From: Planctomycetota bacterium
GTDB lineage: Bacteria > Planctomycetota > JACQVV01 > JASMLP01
Length of the DNA: 62,092 bases
Assembly: GCA_030748635.1 (NCBI GenBank)
Contig: JASMLP010000104.1
Span: 1 to 62,092, forward strand
Direction of reading: 5' to 3'
Shown: piece by piece, positions 18,270-27,665 of the stretch
Layout: every line of letters begins with the position of its first letter
How positions within the stretch are numbered: the stretch's first letter is position 1
Made by a program: the position numbers and the translations under genes
Notes under the pieces: model-generated
The model's database searches: none
What the model was told of the DNA's origin: nothing
Seen by the model: only the letters and a program-made list of their open reading frames with translations

Positions 18270-19634
18270 TCATTCGATCTCTCCGAGTTCGTTGACGATC
18301 ACCCGGATCGAGGACCCCATCGAGGTCGCTTTTTCCAGGGTGGCGATCGCTTCCTGAACCAGAGACTGTTCGTATCCATCATAAAGGATGGTCACCGATT
18401 TGCCTCGTCTGGAGGCCTGTTCTCCCTGGGAAAAGTGTTCGAGGATCTCGGCGCCGGTGGCGTAGCGTTCGGCCGGATCCTTGCGGCACGCTTTTTCGAT
18501 GAAGCTCACCAGGTCGGCATCGGTACCCGGTACTTTTTCCAGGAGATCCGGCATCGGGTCTTCGACGTGGGCGCGAAGGATCTCGTAGGGATCCGGATTC
18601 TGGAACGGAATTTCCCCTGTGAGGAGTTCGTACGCCATGACGCCCAGGGAGTAGATGTCCGAACGCCCATCGATCTCTCCGGAAAGGCACCGTTCGGGGG
18701 CCATGTATTCGCCGGTTCCCAGCACCTGCTCGGAGGACTCCTGACCGGACATCGTGTGAGCGATGCCGAAATCCATCAGCTTGGCGTGACCCGAGGACTC
18801 CATCAGAATGTTGGCCGGTTTGATGTCCCGGTGAACGATCCCTTGACGGTGAGCGTAGGCGAGCGCGGCGGCGACCTGGAGGATCAGGCTGCGGGTTTTG
18901 TTGGGGGAGAGTCGTCCGCGGGAGCGGAGGAGTCGTTCCAGGTCGATCCCGACGATCTTCTCCATGATGATGAAGTAGGTGGCGTAGGCCTTCTCGAGAT
19001 CGTACACCTGCACAATGTTGGGGTGCTGAAGACCAGCGATGATCTTGGCTTCGGAAAGGAAATGTTCGATGAAATTCGGATCGAAGGCCAGTTGGTGCGA
19101 GAGCATCTTCACGGCGACGACGCGATCCAGATCGGGGTGCAGCCCCTCGTAGACCATGGCCATGCCGCCGCGACCGATCTCCTTGGAGAGGTGAATCTTG
19201 CCCACCTCGGTGATCTGACCGGAACGGAGCAGTCGTTCCCCCAGAATCCGGGTGAGGAAGGCGGCGACCGAAGGGGTTTTTTCCAGGAGTACCCGAACGT
19301 CTTTCTTGTCCAGCTCCAGGCACACGACATCGCTCTCCGCGACGATATCGGCCCGACGCGGTTCCGAGGTGAGAAAGGCCATTTCGCCGAAGATGCTACG
19401 CGGCCCCATGGTCTCGGAGAATTTCTCGGTTCCGTCGGGATGAGTTACCAGGACCCGGGTCATGCCCGACTGGACGATGAACATGGATTCGGCGGGATCC
19501 CCCTTGGTCAGGATGATATCACCGGCAGAGAACGATCGCGTCTGGCAGACCCGGGCTAGTTCTTTGACCCGGTCCGCGCCGATCCCTCGGATGGGGGCGA
19601 TCATCATGAGAAAATTTTCGACCTCTCTGGTCAT
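18270..19634 (-). CDS. cNMP-binding domain-Ser/Thr protein kinase fusion
   Basis: In this 454-residue protein, residues about 15-125 form a cyclic-nucleotide-binding domain whose phosphate-binding cassette reads FGEMAFLTSEPRRAD, keeping the key Glu and Arg. The kinase domain (about 138-400) has the Gly loop IGRGGMAMVYEG, the lysine in VVAVKMLS, the catalytic loop IVHRDIKPANIL and DFG in LMDFGIAH, so it should be active. The last 50 residues form a separate small domain with no family I recognise. There is no membrane helix. A cyclic nucleotide probably switches kinase activity, and a class III cyclase-like domain is encoded 9 kb away at 28632. Confidence 0.92.
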   Translation of the reverse strand: MTREVENFLMMIAPIRGIGADRVKELARVCQTRSFSAGDIILTKGDPAESMFIVQSGMTRVLVTHPDGTEKFSETMGPRSIFGEMAFLTSEPRRADIVAESDVVCLELDKKDVRVLLEKTPSVAAFLTRILGERLLRSGQITEVGKIHLSKEIGRGGMAMVYEGLHPDLDRVVAVKMLSHQLAFDPNFIEHFLSEAKIIAGLQHPNIVQVYDLEKAYATYFIIMEKIVGIDLERLLRSRGRLSPNKTRSLILQVAAALAYAHRQGIVHRDIKPANILMESSGHAKLMDFGIAHTMSGQESSEQVLGTGEYMAPERCLSGEIDGRSDIYSLGVMAYELLTGEIPFQNPDPYEILRAHVEDPMPDLLEKVPGTDADLVSFIEKACRKDPAERYATGAEILEHFSQGEQASRRGKSVTILYDGYEQSLVQEAIATLEKATSMGSSIRVIVNELGEIE

Positions 19635-19925
19635 CGGGGGTGCTCGATCTCTATGGAACCGAAGTTTTTTGGGATGGGGTTATTCGGGGAATTTTTGGAG
19701 AATTTCCGAAGTCATACCGAGAACTGTTTTCATCTAGGTCGTGAGAGTGCCATAATACGCATCTTTCTCGAATCGTCGAATGGATCCTGCGAACCTTTTT
19801 CAGCTGGAGAATACCGAGATAACACCCATGCATACGATATCAGCAATCATCCGGAGAACCGTTTTTACCCGGAAGCTGAATTTTCGGGTGATCGGTTCGA
19901 TGAGTACCGACCGAAGGAGGTTTCG

Positions 19926-20951
19926 ATGAGTCCAGCCGACGCTCGACTGGATGAGGCTCAGATGCGGATCGCGATCGGACGCGGGATTCTCCCCGTCGAT
20001 CGGCGGCAGCAAGCGCTGGATCTCTACCGTTCGGATGCGGAGCGCTTCGAGGATCTGGCCGAAGCGATCGCCGATCTTCAGAAGCTTTCACGTACCGATC
20101 TGGAGGCGTTGAGGAAAGAGGCCAAGATGGCCAGTTTGAATCCCGACGCGCCGGCTCGTTCTTCGGCTCCGTCGGTCTCTGAACCGGGGAGGCCGGTCCA
20201 GTCTCGCTCGGAGTCGCGAGGGAGGTGGGCGCTTTTGCTACTGCTTCTGTTGCTGGGAGGCGGTGCGTTGGTTCTGTGGATGAGCGATTCGTCTTCGGAT
20301 CCTTCTCCGGAGGGGCGAGAAACCGTGGCTGCACGACCCGAGACTTCCGGAAAGTCCTCCTCAGAAGCCCTGAAGCTGGACCAAGAACCGGTCCGCTCCA
20401 CCTCGGCGGCTACGCAACCTCCGGCGACCGGTCCGAAGGTGCCCGAGCGGGCGGTCGGGAATCCCTCCTCTTCGACACCGAGTGGACCGCGAGGCCGCTG
20501 GGTGCGGACTCCCGGTAGCAGTCGTTCGACTTCTCAGCGCTCCGGTTCCAATGTGCGGGCACCCGCCAGTGTGGCTTCGAGTCCTCGGAGGTTGCGCAAC
20601 TGGCTGGAAACCGTTCCGAAGTCGACGTTTCGTGAACTGGTAGGCACCCCGGAACTGGACGATTATGTCGCCACGGTCGTGAACGACCTGCAGGGGGCGC
20701 CATCGGAAGAAGGTTCGAGCGGGGGTGGGTCGGGTTCCCGCGGACCTTCGAGTTCGGCCGCCTCTCCCTCCGGAGGCGGGGAGGAGGGTGGCGGTTCTTC
20801 CCCCTCGGCCGCGCCGTCCCCGGACCGTTCGGTGACCGACTTTCTCAACCGGATCAACCAGCGGGTTCAAGAAAGTTCCGATCCAGAAGACACCCCGGAA
20901 ACTCCGGAATCGACCGATTTGATTGAACTCTTTCGACACACCTTGAAATGA
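19926..20951 (+). CDS. Single-pass membrane protein with 'DEAQ' domain (paralogue 1)
   Basis: This 341-residue protein starts at the ATG at 19926, five bases after AAGGAGG. The cytosolic N-terminus has a helical domain (DEAQMRIAIGRGILP, then RFEDLAEAIADLQKLSRTDL, residues about 8-70). A Leu-rich membrane helix lies near 101-117. The periplasmic part is Ser/Pro/Gly-rich and low in complexity, except for a conserved segment (LRNWLETVP, FRELVGTPELDDYV) and a C-terminal FLNRINQRV motif. The paralogue at 27666-28475 has the same order and motifs, and the two bracket three secreted proteins. I recognise no described family. Confidence 0.8.
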   Translation: MSPADARLDEAQMRIAIGRGILPVDRRQQALDLYRSDAERFEDLAEAIADLQKLSRTDLEALRKEAKMASLNPDAPARSSAPSVSEPGRPVQSRSESRGRWALLLLLLLLGGGALVLWMSDSSSDPSPEGRETVAARPETSGKSSSEALKLDQEPVRSTSAATQPPATGPKVPERAVGNPSSSTPSGPRGRWVRTPGSSRSTSQRSGSNVRAPASVASSPRRLRNWLETVPKSTFRELVGTPELDDYVATVVNDLQGAPSEEGSSGGGSGSRGPSSSAASPSGGGEEGGGSSPSAAPSPDRSVTDFLNRINQRVQESSDPEDTPETPESTDLIELFRHTLK

Positions 20952-21030
20952 GGGACCAACCGACGAGCCGGACTCCCTCTGAAACCCATACACTTTCCCG
21001 TTTGGCCAGGGCCACTCACGGAGACCTCGC

Positions 21031-23184
21031 ATGAGATCTGAATACCGACCGATTGTTCTTCTCGTTTTCTGTCTATCACTTTGCGCTTCGGGCTTGATCG
21101 CGCAAGAAGTGGTGCCGGAGGCGGAGCCGTTGGTGAACAAGGTGGGATTGGCGGTCACCCACATCGATTTTTTGACTACCAACCCGGAAGTGGAGGGAGA
21201 GCCTCGTTTCACCACCATCGGGTGTCGCGGCGCGGATGGAGCCCGGGTGCAGATCCTGATCATGCGCGGGCAGATCTACGAGTCTCCCTCAGGAGCACGC
21301 TACCCTTCGCTCGCCCGGGACGAGGCCTATTTTCTCACCCGCACCTTTGTGCTCGCTTGCAAGGAGGGATTGAGTGTGACGGTGAACGGGTTGGTCGCCA
21401 ATCCGGACAATCCCGAAGAGTTTTTTCTCCTGGCGGGAGCTCAGGTTCGGGTCCTGCAATCGGCCGGCGGGGTTTCGCCTTCGGCCTTACGAGAAGAGAT
21501 CGAATCGATCGTCGAGCTGCGCTTGACCCAAGGGGGTGGGGCGCGGGTTGGAAGTCCGGGTGGAGGAGGTTCGCGAACGGTTCCTGGGAGTGGCGGTCCT
21601 TCTGGCGCGACCCCATCCGGAGATGGGGGAGGGAGTCCGGGCAGCGCAGGTGGGGACAGCGCGAGATCCGCGCCGGCACCGACACTCGAGCAGATCGTTA
21701 ACGACCTGCTGAGCGACGGCTCCTTCCTCGAACGCTTGGCCGCACGTTTGCCTCGAGAGGAGAGGGAACCCGCTCCTGCCTCGCAACCCCTTCCCGCAAA
21801 CGTGTCTCCTGCGGAGATCGTGGAACTTCTTCTGGCGAACGAGGACTTCAAGGCCCGTTTTGCCGGAGATGGGCTTCCCTCGGCCGGAGAGGATTCGATG
21901 GATGCTCCTTCAAATAATAAATTCGCAATCAGTGCATCGCCTGAGGTGATTTCGGAGGTAATGGGGTGTTGGGTTGGTCGGGGAAGCCAAACCCCTCAAA
22001 CACGGGATGCCGAGAAAGAGAATCCCTTGCTGCCCAAGACAACCCTTACCCTTGCCTTTCCTCTTCATCCGATGGCCAACTTCGTTCAGTTGTTGGTTAT
22101 TCACGGGACAACGGGAGAGGTGGTTTTCAGTCAAAATGTAAGGGTATCGGATCCATTATCCTTACCTCCTGGAATTGGCGAGTTCGAAGCGGGTCCAGTC
22201 ATACAGTCCTGGGCCGGAAGAGAAACAAGCTACGCACGAGTGACCATCCCGGAAGGTGACTTAAAGTCCGGATCCTCCTACCGGGTGAAGCTTCGGGGCT
22301 GGAAGCAGACCGATGGACTGACTGAACCACCTCCTGGTGCCGGGGAAACCACCCGAGGTCAGGGGTTTGGAGCCTGGGGCAAGGAAAAGACCTTTCGGAT
22401 CGGGCGGGTTGCTTATGCAACCGTTGGTCCTCACTCTTTCATTAAAAGAGAGAAAAACTTTGGCGAATCATTGAGCGATGTCTGTCGAGGACATGAAGGG
22501 TTTTTCCATAAAGCGACGAAAGGCGGTCCTGCAGAATTCTATGCCGATGTCTCGTTCCCCCACGGTGCCCGGATTCTCGAAATGAGCATGCACTACTATA
22601 AAAGTCGGCCGAATCCGCAAGGAATGGATGATGAGGTGGATGAGGATCAAAGAATCCGACTTCAACTTCTTCGAAAGACGGTCCAATTTCTCGATGTAGC
22701 CATAGAAAAAGGCACAGAGGGTGAATACGAGGACCATATTTTTGTTCAGATGACAAATCCGAAAACGGGAGTCGCTGAAGGGCTGATCAAAAATGCGTTT
22801 GGAGCGGTTGTAGAGACCTATGATCTGACACATCCTGACCGAAAAAAGACGTGGAAAGTTCTCAGAGAGCAAGCAGCAACTGAAATTAGCTTTCATGAGT
22901 GGGATCCTCGGGGTTCTCTCGTGGAACTGGCGAAGCTGTTCAGCAGTGACGAGGATCTCACTGAAAATTCGCTGGATTTGAGCGGTGGCTGGAAACCGTT
23001 TGAAGGACGTGATGAAGAGGAATTCAGGAAATCGCAGGGACTCCCAACGGACACAGCACTGGCCAACCTTGTCGTAAACAATTTCGAGTACAAGTATCTT
23101 TTGCACCTTCGCCTTCCTCAGGATTCAGGCGACAACAAGAACACCTGCTTCAGCGCGGTTCGCTTCAAATATCTTGTCCCCTGA
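21031..23184 (+). CDS. Secreted protein with shared 'YFLxRTF' N-terminal domain; A+T-rich C-terminus
   Basis: This 717-residue protein has a signal peptide (FCLSLCASGLIAQ, about 13-25). Residues about 35-140 form a domain also found in the two following proteins (DEAYFLTRTFVLACK near residue 97, VTVNGLV near 115). A Gly/Ser/Pro-rich linker follows, with two related helical segments (LEQIVNDLLSDGSFLERLA and PAEIVELLLANEDFKARFAG). From about 21895 the base composition drops to A+T-richer DNA and the protein becomes a globular C-terminal region (about 290-717) with no family I recognise. A motif near residue 590 (IKNAFGAVVETYDL) recurs in the LRR protein downstream. The function is unknown. Confidence 0.8.
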   Translation: MRSEYRPIVLLVFCLSLCASGLIAQEVVPEAEPLVNKVGLAVTHIDFLTTNPEVEGEPRFTTIGCRGADGARVQILIMRGQIYESPSGARYPSLARDEAYFLTRTFVLACKEGLSVTVNGLVANPDNPEEFFLLAGAQVRVLQSAGGVSPSALREEIESIVELRLTQGGGARVGSPGGGGSRTVPGSGGPSGATPSGDGGGSPGSAGGDSARSAPAPTLEQIVNDLLSDGSFLERLAARLPREEREPAPASQPLPANVSPAEIVELLLANEDFKARFAGDGLPSAGEDSMDAPSNNKFAISASPEVISEVMGCWVGRGSQTPQTRDAEKENPLLPKTTLTLAFPLHPMANFVQLLVIHGTTGEVVFSQNVRVSDPLSLPPGIGEFEAGPVIQSWAGRETSYARVTIPEGDLKSGSSYRVKLRGWKQTDGLTEPPPGAGETTRGQGFGAWGKEKTFRIGRVAYATVGPHSFIKREKNFGESLSDVCRGHEGFFHKATKGGPAEFYADVSFPHGARILEMSMHYYKSRPNPQGMDDEVDEDQRIRLQLLRKTVQFLDVAIEKGTEGEYEDHIFVQMTNPKTGVAEGLIKNAFGAVVETYDLTHPDRKKTWKVLREQAATEISFHEWDPRGSLVELAKLFSSDEDLTENSLDLSGGWKPFEGRDEEEFRKSQGLPTDTALANLVVNNFEYKYLLHLRLPQDSGDNKNTCFSAVRFKYLVP

Positions 23185-23208
23185 AGAAGTTTTTTGGGAG
23201 TCGATGTC

Positions 23209-23637
23209 TTGAAACGTTATCTGGTCTTCATTTTTCTCCTTTCCGGGGTCGGGCTTTCTGCCTCCCTCACCGCGCAGGATTCTCCTGGACCGGCGGTGGT
23301 GGCCGTCGCGGAGCAAGAGTACACGGTGATTCAGGTCTGGATCTCGACCCGGTCCGCTGCGGGAGAAGAGCCCGAAAACTATGCTCGGGTGCTCTGCCGG
23401 GATCTGGGAGGGGAATACGCCTTTTTGCGATTACCTCGTTCGACAAGCCGGGTGATCACCACCGCTTCGCTGGAGGCGGTCTCCGGGGAAGAGTCTCGAT
23501 TCGTCGCTCGGACTCTGGTCGGGGCGTGCAATCAACGTCATCGGGTTCATATTCGCGGTCTGGTCCGGGTCGGCGAGCAGGGGGATCTGCTCCTCCTGCG
23601 CGGCGCCGTCGTGAGCCTTCGAGGTCCTCGGGGGTGA
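23209..23637 (+). CDS. Short secreted protein made only of the shared 'YFLxRTF' domain
   Basis: This 142-residue protein starts with TTG at 23209, eight bases after GGGAG; an upstream TTG at 23194 would precede the ribosome site. The signal peptide is LKRYLVFIFLLSGVGLSASL. The rest is the same domain as in the neighbours, with EESRFVARTLVGACNQ near residue 95 and VHIRGLV following, and it ends right after the domain. It is thus the minimal form of the family and defines the domain limits. It lies 24 bases after the preceding stop and is probably co-transcribed with both neighbours. Confidence 0.75.
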   Translation: MKRYLVFIFLLSGVGLSASLTAQDSPGPAVVAVAEQEYTVIQVWISTRSAAGEEPENYARVLCRDLGGEYAFLRLPRSTSRVITTASLEAVSGEESRFVARTLVGACNQRHRVHIRGLVRVGEQGDLLLLRGAVVSLRGPRG

Positions 23638-23712
23638 TCGGCTCGGCTGTTCGGTCTCCTTTTCTCACTTCACTAATGAATCTCATTCCTTCACTGCCAG
23701 GAAGCTCACGAA

Positions 23713-26700
23713 ATGACTTTTTTTACCGATCGTAAATCTCTCCTCCTTGTGTTCCTGATTCTTCTTGTCGGCCCGGTCGGGAGTGGAGTCTCCCAGGACA
23801 AGGTGGATCTGGAGAACCTTCGGGTTCTTTCGGTCAGTTTCAAGACCGACTCGGGCAGCCAGGATGGGGAGAGTGTGTACGCTCAGATCACCTGTCGGGC
23901 CGAAGGGGAAGACGAGGAGGGGTTCATCATCATCATGGTCCCGCGCAACGCCTTTCTGGGAGTGGCGGGGCAAGCGATTCAACCGGTGGATCCGGAAGAG
24001 GCGTACTTCTTGGCCCGGACCTTTCTCAATGCGGCCAACGATCGGTATCGGGTCGGTTTGACCGGTCTCGTTCAACTGGTCGAGGACGATCCGGTCTATC
24101 ATCTGGGAAGTGGAGCCGTGATCACGATTTCCCAACATGTTTCGGAAGAATCGAGTTCCGAAGAAGACCTGGTGGAACGTCTGGAGGAAGCGCTGGACCA
24201 AACCCTGGATCAAAAACTCTCGCAGTGGATACCTCCCGCTGCCCCTTCGACTCCTCGCCGCGCGCGTGATCCCAAGGGAGGCGACTCGGATCCCGACCCG
24301 GTAGCCGGTACCTCCGAACCGAGTGTCGGTGGGGCGCCTGGTGGGGGGGGGGCGAGCTATTCTGGGGGGCGCTCGGGACGCTCGAGAGAAGGGCGAGAGG
24401 AGCGTACAAGACCGGAGCCCCGGGTCGCGAGTCAGGGGAATTACGAAGGAAGCACCTTTTCGACCGGCAAGGTTCCTGGGAGTGATGCCAAGCAGGGGAA
24501 AATCACCAATGCACAAGGGGAGGTGGTTCGAACCTTCGATCTGGAGAATGAGGACGAAAAACGCAACTGGACCACGGTTCAGCGGGAAGCGGGACTGAAG
24601 GAAGAAAAGGCGCCTCGAGAAAAACCGGATAGATCCGGAGGAGGGATGGAAGCGAAACGGACCGAGGATTCGGACGACGACTCGGAGGAGGTGGTTCAAG
24701 TCGATTCGATCGATGCGGAGGCTCTACGGGACGAACATCCGGAACTGTTCGGGGAGGTCGCCGGGGCCAACCAGAAACTCGCAGAACTTCTGAAGGGACA
24801 ACGCAAGGTCAAGACGATCGACCTGACCGGAACCAACATCGATCGGGCGGGGCTCAAGGTGATTGCTGCGCAGACGCAACTCAAAAAACTGGTGATTCAG
24901 AACTGTCCGAGTCTTTCTCATAAAAAGGGGATCATTCCTCAGATTCTGTCGACTCTGACGAATCTCCGTTACCTGACATTGAGGGTGGCGTCGGTTTCAG
25001 GGAAAGTCGATTTGACTCTTCTGGGGTCCTTGAGGCAGCTCACGCACTTGGATCTTTCCGAACCGAACAATGTCGTAATGAATGCAGATGCTTTTCCGGG
25101 TGTCGATTTGAAGGCGCAAAATAATACGATGTTTCATAGAAGTGTTAACCAATCCATGGGATTCCTCGCGAACCTGACGATGCTAGAGTCGCTCGACTTG
25201 TCCGACCAATCAACGGTCCATGGGGGATTTCTTTTCCACATCCGCGAATTAAGGAGTCTTCGCATACTGAGGCTTAGGGATTTGGATTATCTTCGAAGTT
25301 CACAAATTGAAAATCTCAGGGGCTTAGAACAGCTGGAAGTACTCATTTTGAATAAAGCCTGCTATCTCAATCGAAAACATACTCTCGAGGTGGGGGACAC
25401 GCTACGTTCGCTAAGCAATTTAAGAAAATTGGATCTGGGAGATATGACCGATTCTTGGTACGGGGGGATCCCGAATGAGATTTGCGATGCGGTCGGGACG
25501 TTGACTCAACTTGAATGGCTGAGTTTACGACATAACAAGATTGACTCCAGAGGACTTCCGTACTTGCATACACTCAAGAAACTGAAATATCTCGATTTGA
25601 CCGAGAACACGACGGAGAGAGAAGCTTGGTTCGTAAAGGCGGATGGCCGTCTGGCTTTTGAGAATCTTCTCGAGGCTTTGTCGCCCAATCTGAATACTCT
25701 GAAATTCGATGTAAAAGGCGGTGATCCGGGGCTTCTGATGTCGGGCATGTTTGCCCTGAAGGGTGGCGATGTAGAAATAGATCTCGGGCTGAAAAATACA
25801 ACGAGTTGGACAGCGAACGAGGAAGCTAACCCCGGCTTATTTGATCGCGAAACCGCCGATGCAAAATTCCGTGAATTACTCACTCAATTGGCCGAATATG
25901 CCCCTCATTTAAGAGAATTCAATCTGTCCGGAACAAAAATTACCGGCGAATCCCTGGAGGTGCTGTCCCTATTTGAGGGGGTGACCTCCTTGAACCTGAA
26001 TGATACGAAGATCACCAATGCGGGACTGGCCAAACTGGTTGACTTGGAAAACGTAAAGGAGAATCTCCGATTCATCAGTCTGAGTAAATGTAGAAATATT
26101 ACAGATAGTGGTTTAGTGCATCTGGGCAACTTGGTGGATTTGGAATTCTTGACTATCACTCAGTGTTCCAAAATTCAGGGGAACGGACTTCAGCACCTGG
26201 GCAAATTGGTTAATCTGATATCCCTGGACTTTAGGCCGGCGTATTGGGTTGGGAGCTACAACACTGAAATTTCGTTTTATGAAGCAAAAGGTCCGTCCAA
26301 GGCAGCATTGGGGGTGCTCGCTAATTTTCGCAAATTATTAAGTCTCCAACTGACTTTGGGGTACAAGGTGAAGGGAGACGGTTCGCTTAAATTTCTGAAA
26401 AAACTTAACAAACTCAGGAATCTGGAAATTTATGGGAACAAATGCAAAATCGATGGAGCCAAATTTCTGGAGTATTTATTAGGAAAACAACACCTCATCG
26501 ATCTTCATCTCGAGGGGTTTAGCTTGGGCGATTCCGAGGCTTCGTTCACACATCTGAAGGACCTAAACAAACTGTCATCTCTCACGTTAAAGAATTGCGG
26601 GATCACGGGAGTTGCATTGGATTACGTGTTTCCATCCGCATCAGAAGAGCCCCTTTTCCCTGAACTGCGTGAGCTGAATGTTAGCGATAACCCTGAAATG

Positions 26701-27618
26701 ACTTCCCTGGGGAATCTGGGGGCAATTTCCGGGCTCAAGGCAGTTAAATATCTAAATATCAAAGGCGGTGATCTTGCGCTGAAGAGCCTTGGGGGGTGCT
26801 CCTGGGTTACTGCGATCCATGCAAAGAATTGGTCCATCACCAATGAAGGATTGGCATTCCTTGCGAGTTCAACGTCTCTTCGAACACTGAGTCTTGCCGA
26901 TCAACAAGGAGTCACAAATGATGGTCTTCACCATCTTTCCGGTTTGACAGATCTGATTTATCTGGATCTGAGTAGCACTGGAATCAGCCGCTCGTCCACT
27001 AGGAATGACGAAGCGACGTACACGGACGGAGTGGCTCATCTCTCCGGATTGACAAACCTTCAGACACTTAAATTAGACTCTACCAACTTGACCGATACGG
27101 GGATGAATTTCCTATCGGGGTTATCCAAATTGACCTATCTGTCGTTATCCAATACATCGGTAACCGATATTACTGTGGGGTATCTCTCGGGTTGTGCAGA
27201 ACTACAGCGACTCGATCTGGCCGACACAGGAGTGACGGCGCAAGACCTATCGGCTTTGTCCTCGAAACCACTCAGGGATCTCGATCTGACGGGTTGCTCC
27301 TTGAATGCCACCAGCTTGGAACAGATCCAGACCCTCAGTTTCCGCCCGGGATCTAATCCTGACTGGTATTCGGATATGACCTATTTGACTATATCTTTGC
27401 ACGGTATTGCTGTGGAAGATTATTCGAAGTTATACGGACTGAAAGGGGTTAAAATATTAACTATTTATATCCCGACTGAATCCGATAGTGCTGAGGAGCA
27501 GATGGGTGAAATCTGGGAGAATATTCCCGAATGCGACTGGTTGAAAGCTATTTGTCCTGGATATAAGTCTTGGGGTCCAACTTATGAGTGGGATGTTGAT
27601 TACGGAGGTCGCGATTGA
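23713..27618 (+). CDS. Giant secreted leucine-rich-repeat protein with shared 'YFLxRTF' domain
   Basis: In this 1301-residue protein a signal peptide (about 1-27) is followed by the shared domain (EEAYFLARTFLNAAND near residue 95, VGLTGLV after it) and an acidic/basic low-complexity linker. A second motif shared with the 717-residue protein follows (ITNAQGEVVRTFDL near residue 260). From about residue 350 to the end there are more than 20 leucine-rich repeats, such as LTNLQTLKLDSTNLTDTGM and LSKLTYLSLSNTSVTDITVG, of the type common in Planctomycetota. DNA from about 24900 onward is much richer in A+T than the 5' third. LRR regions bind proteins, so an adhesion or recognition role is likely but not shown. 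Confidence 0.85.
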   Translation: MTFFTDRKSLLLVFLILLVGPVGSGVSQDKVDLENLRVLSVSFKTDSGSQDGESVYAQITCRAEGEDEEGFIIIMVPRNAFLGVAGQAIQPVDPEEAYFLARTFLNAANDRYRVGLTGLVQLVEDDPVYHLGSGAVITISQHVSEESSSEEDLVERLEEALDQTLDQKLSQWIPPAAPSTPRRARDPKGGDSDPDPVAGTSEPSVGGAPGGGGASYSGGRSGRSREGREERTRPEPRVASQGNYEGSTFSTGKVPGSDAKQGKITNAQGEVVRTFDLENEDEKRNWTTVQREAGLKEEKAPREKPDRSGGGMEAKRTEDSDDDSEEVVQVDSIDAEALRDEHPELFGEVAGANQKLAELLKGQRKVKTIDLTGTNIDRAGLKVIAAQTQLKKLVIQNCPSLSHKKGIIPQILSTLTNLRYLTLRVASVSGKVDLTLLGSLRQLTHLDLSEPNNVVMNADAFPGVDLKAQNNTMFHRSVNQSMGFLANLTMLESLDLSDQSTVHGGFLFHIRELRSLRILRLRDLDYLRSSQIENLRGLEQLEVLILNKACYLNRKHTLEVGDTLRSLSNLRKLDLGDMTDSWYGGIPNEICDAVGTLTQLEWLSLRHNKIDSRGLPYLHTLKKLKYLDLTENTTEREAWFVKADGRLAFENLLEALSPNLNTLKFDVKGGDPGLLMSGMFALKGGDVEIDLGLKNTTSWTANEEANPGLFDRETADAKFRELLTQLAEYAPHLREFNLSGTKITGESLEVLSLFEGVTSLNLNDTKITNAGLAKLVDLENVKENLRFISLSKCRNITDSGLVHLGNLVDLEFLTITQCSKIQGNGLQHLGKLVNLISLDFRPAYWVGSYNTEISFYEAKGPSKAALGVLANFRKLLSLQLTLGYKVKGDGSLKFLKKLNKLRNLEIYGNKCKIDGAKFLEYLLGKQHLIDLHLEGFSLGDSEASFTHLKDLNKLSSLTLKNCGITGVALDYVFPSASEEPLFPELRELNVSDNPEMTSLGNLGAISGLKAVKYLNIKGGDLALKSLGGCSWVTAIHAKNWSITNEGLAFLASSTSLRTLSLADQQGVTNDGLHHLSGLTDLIYLDLSSTGISRSSTRNDEATYTDGVAHLSGLTNLQTLKLDSTNLTDTGMNFLSGLSKLTYLSLSNTSVTDITVGYLSGCAELQRLDLADTGVTAQDLSALSSKPLRDLDLTGCSLNATSLEQIQTLSFRPGSNPDWYSDMTYLTISLHGIAVEDYSKLYGLKGVKILTIYIPTESDSAEEQMGEIWENIPECDWLKAICPGYKSWGPTYEWDVDYGGRD

Positions 27619-27665
27619 GTCGTACCTGTTGACCCTTCCTGGTGCCCACCTGAGGTTTTTGCAGC

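Noticed and set aside
18261..19559. Long plus-strand frame opposite the cNMP-binding kinase gene
   Set aside because: It is an antisense frame of a G+C-rich gene; the minus-strand protein has full kinase and cNMP motifs.
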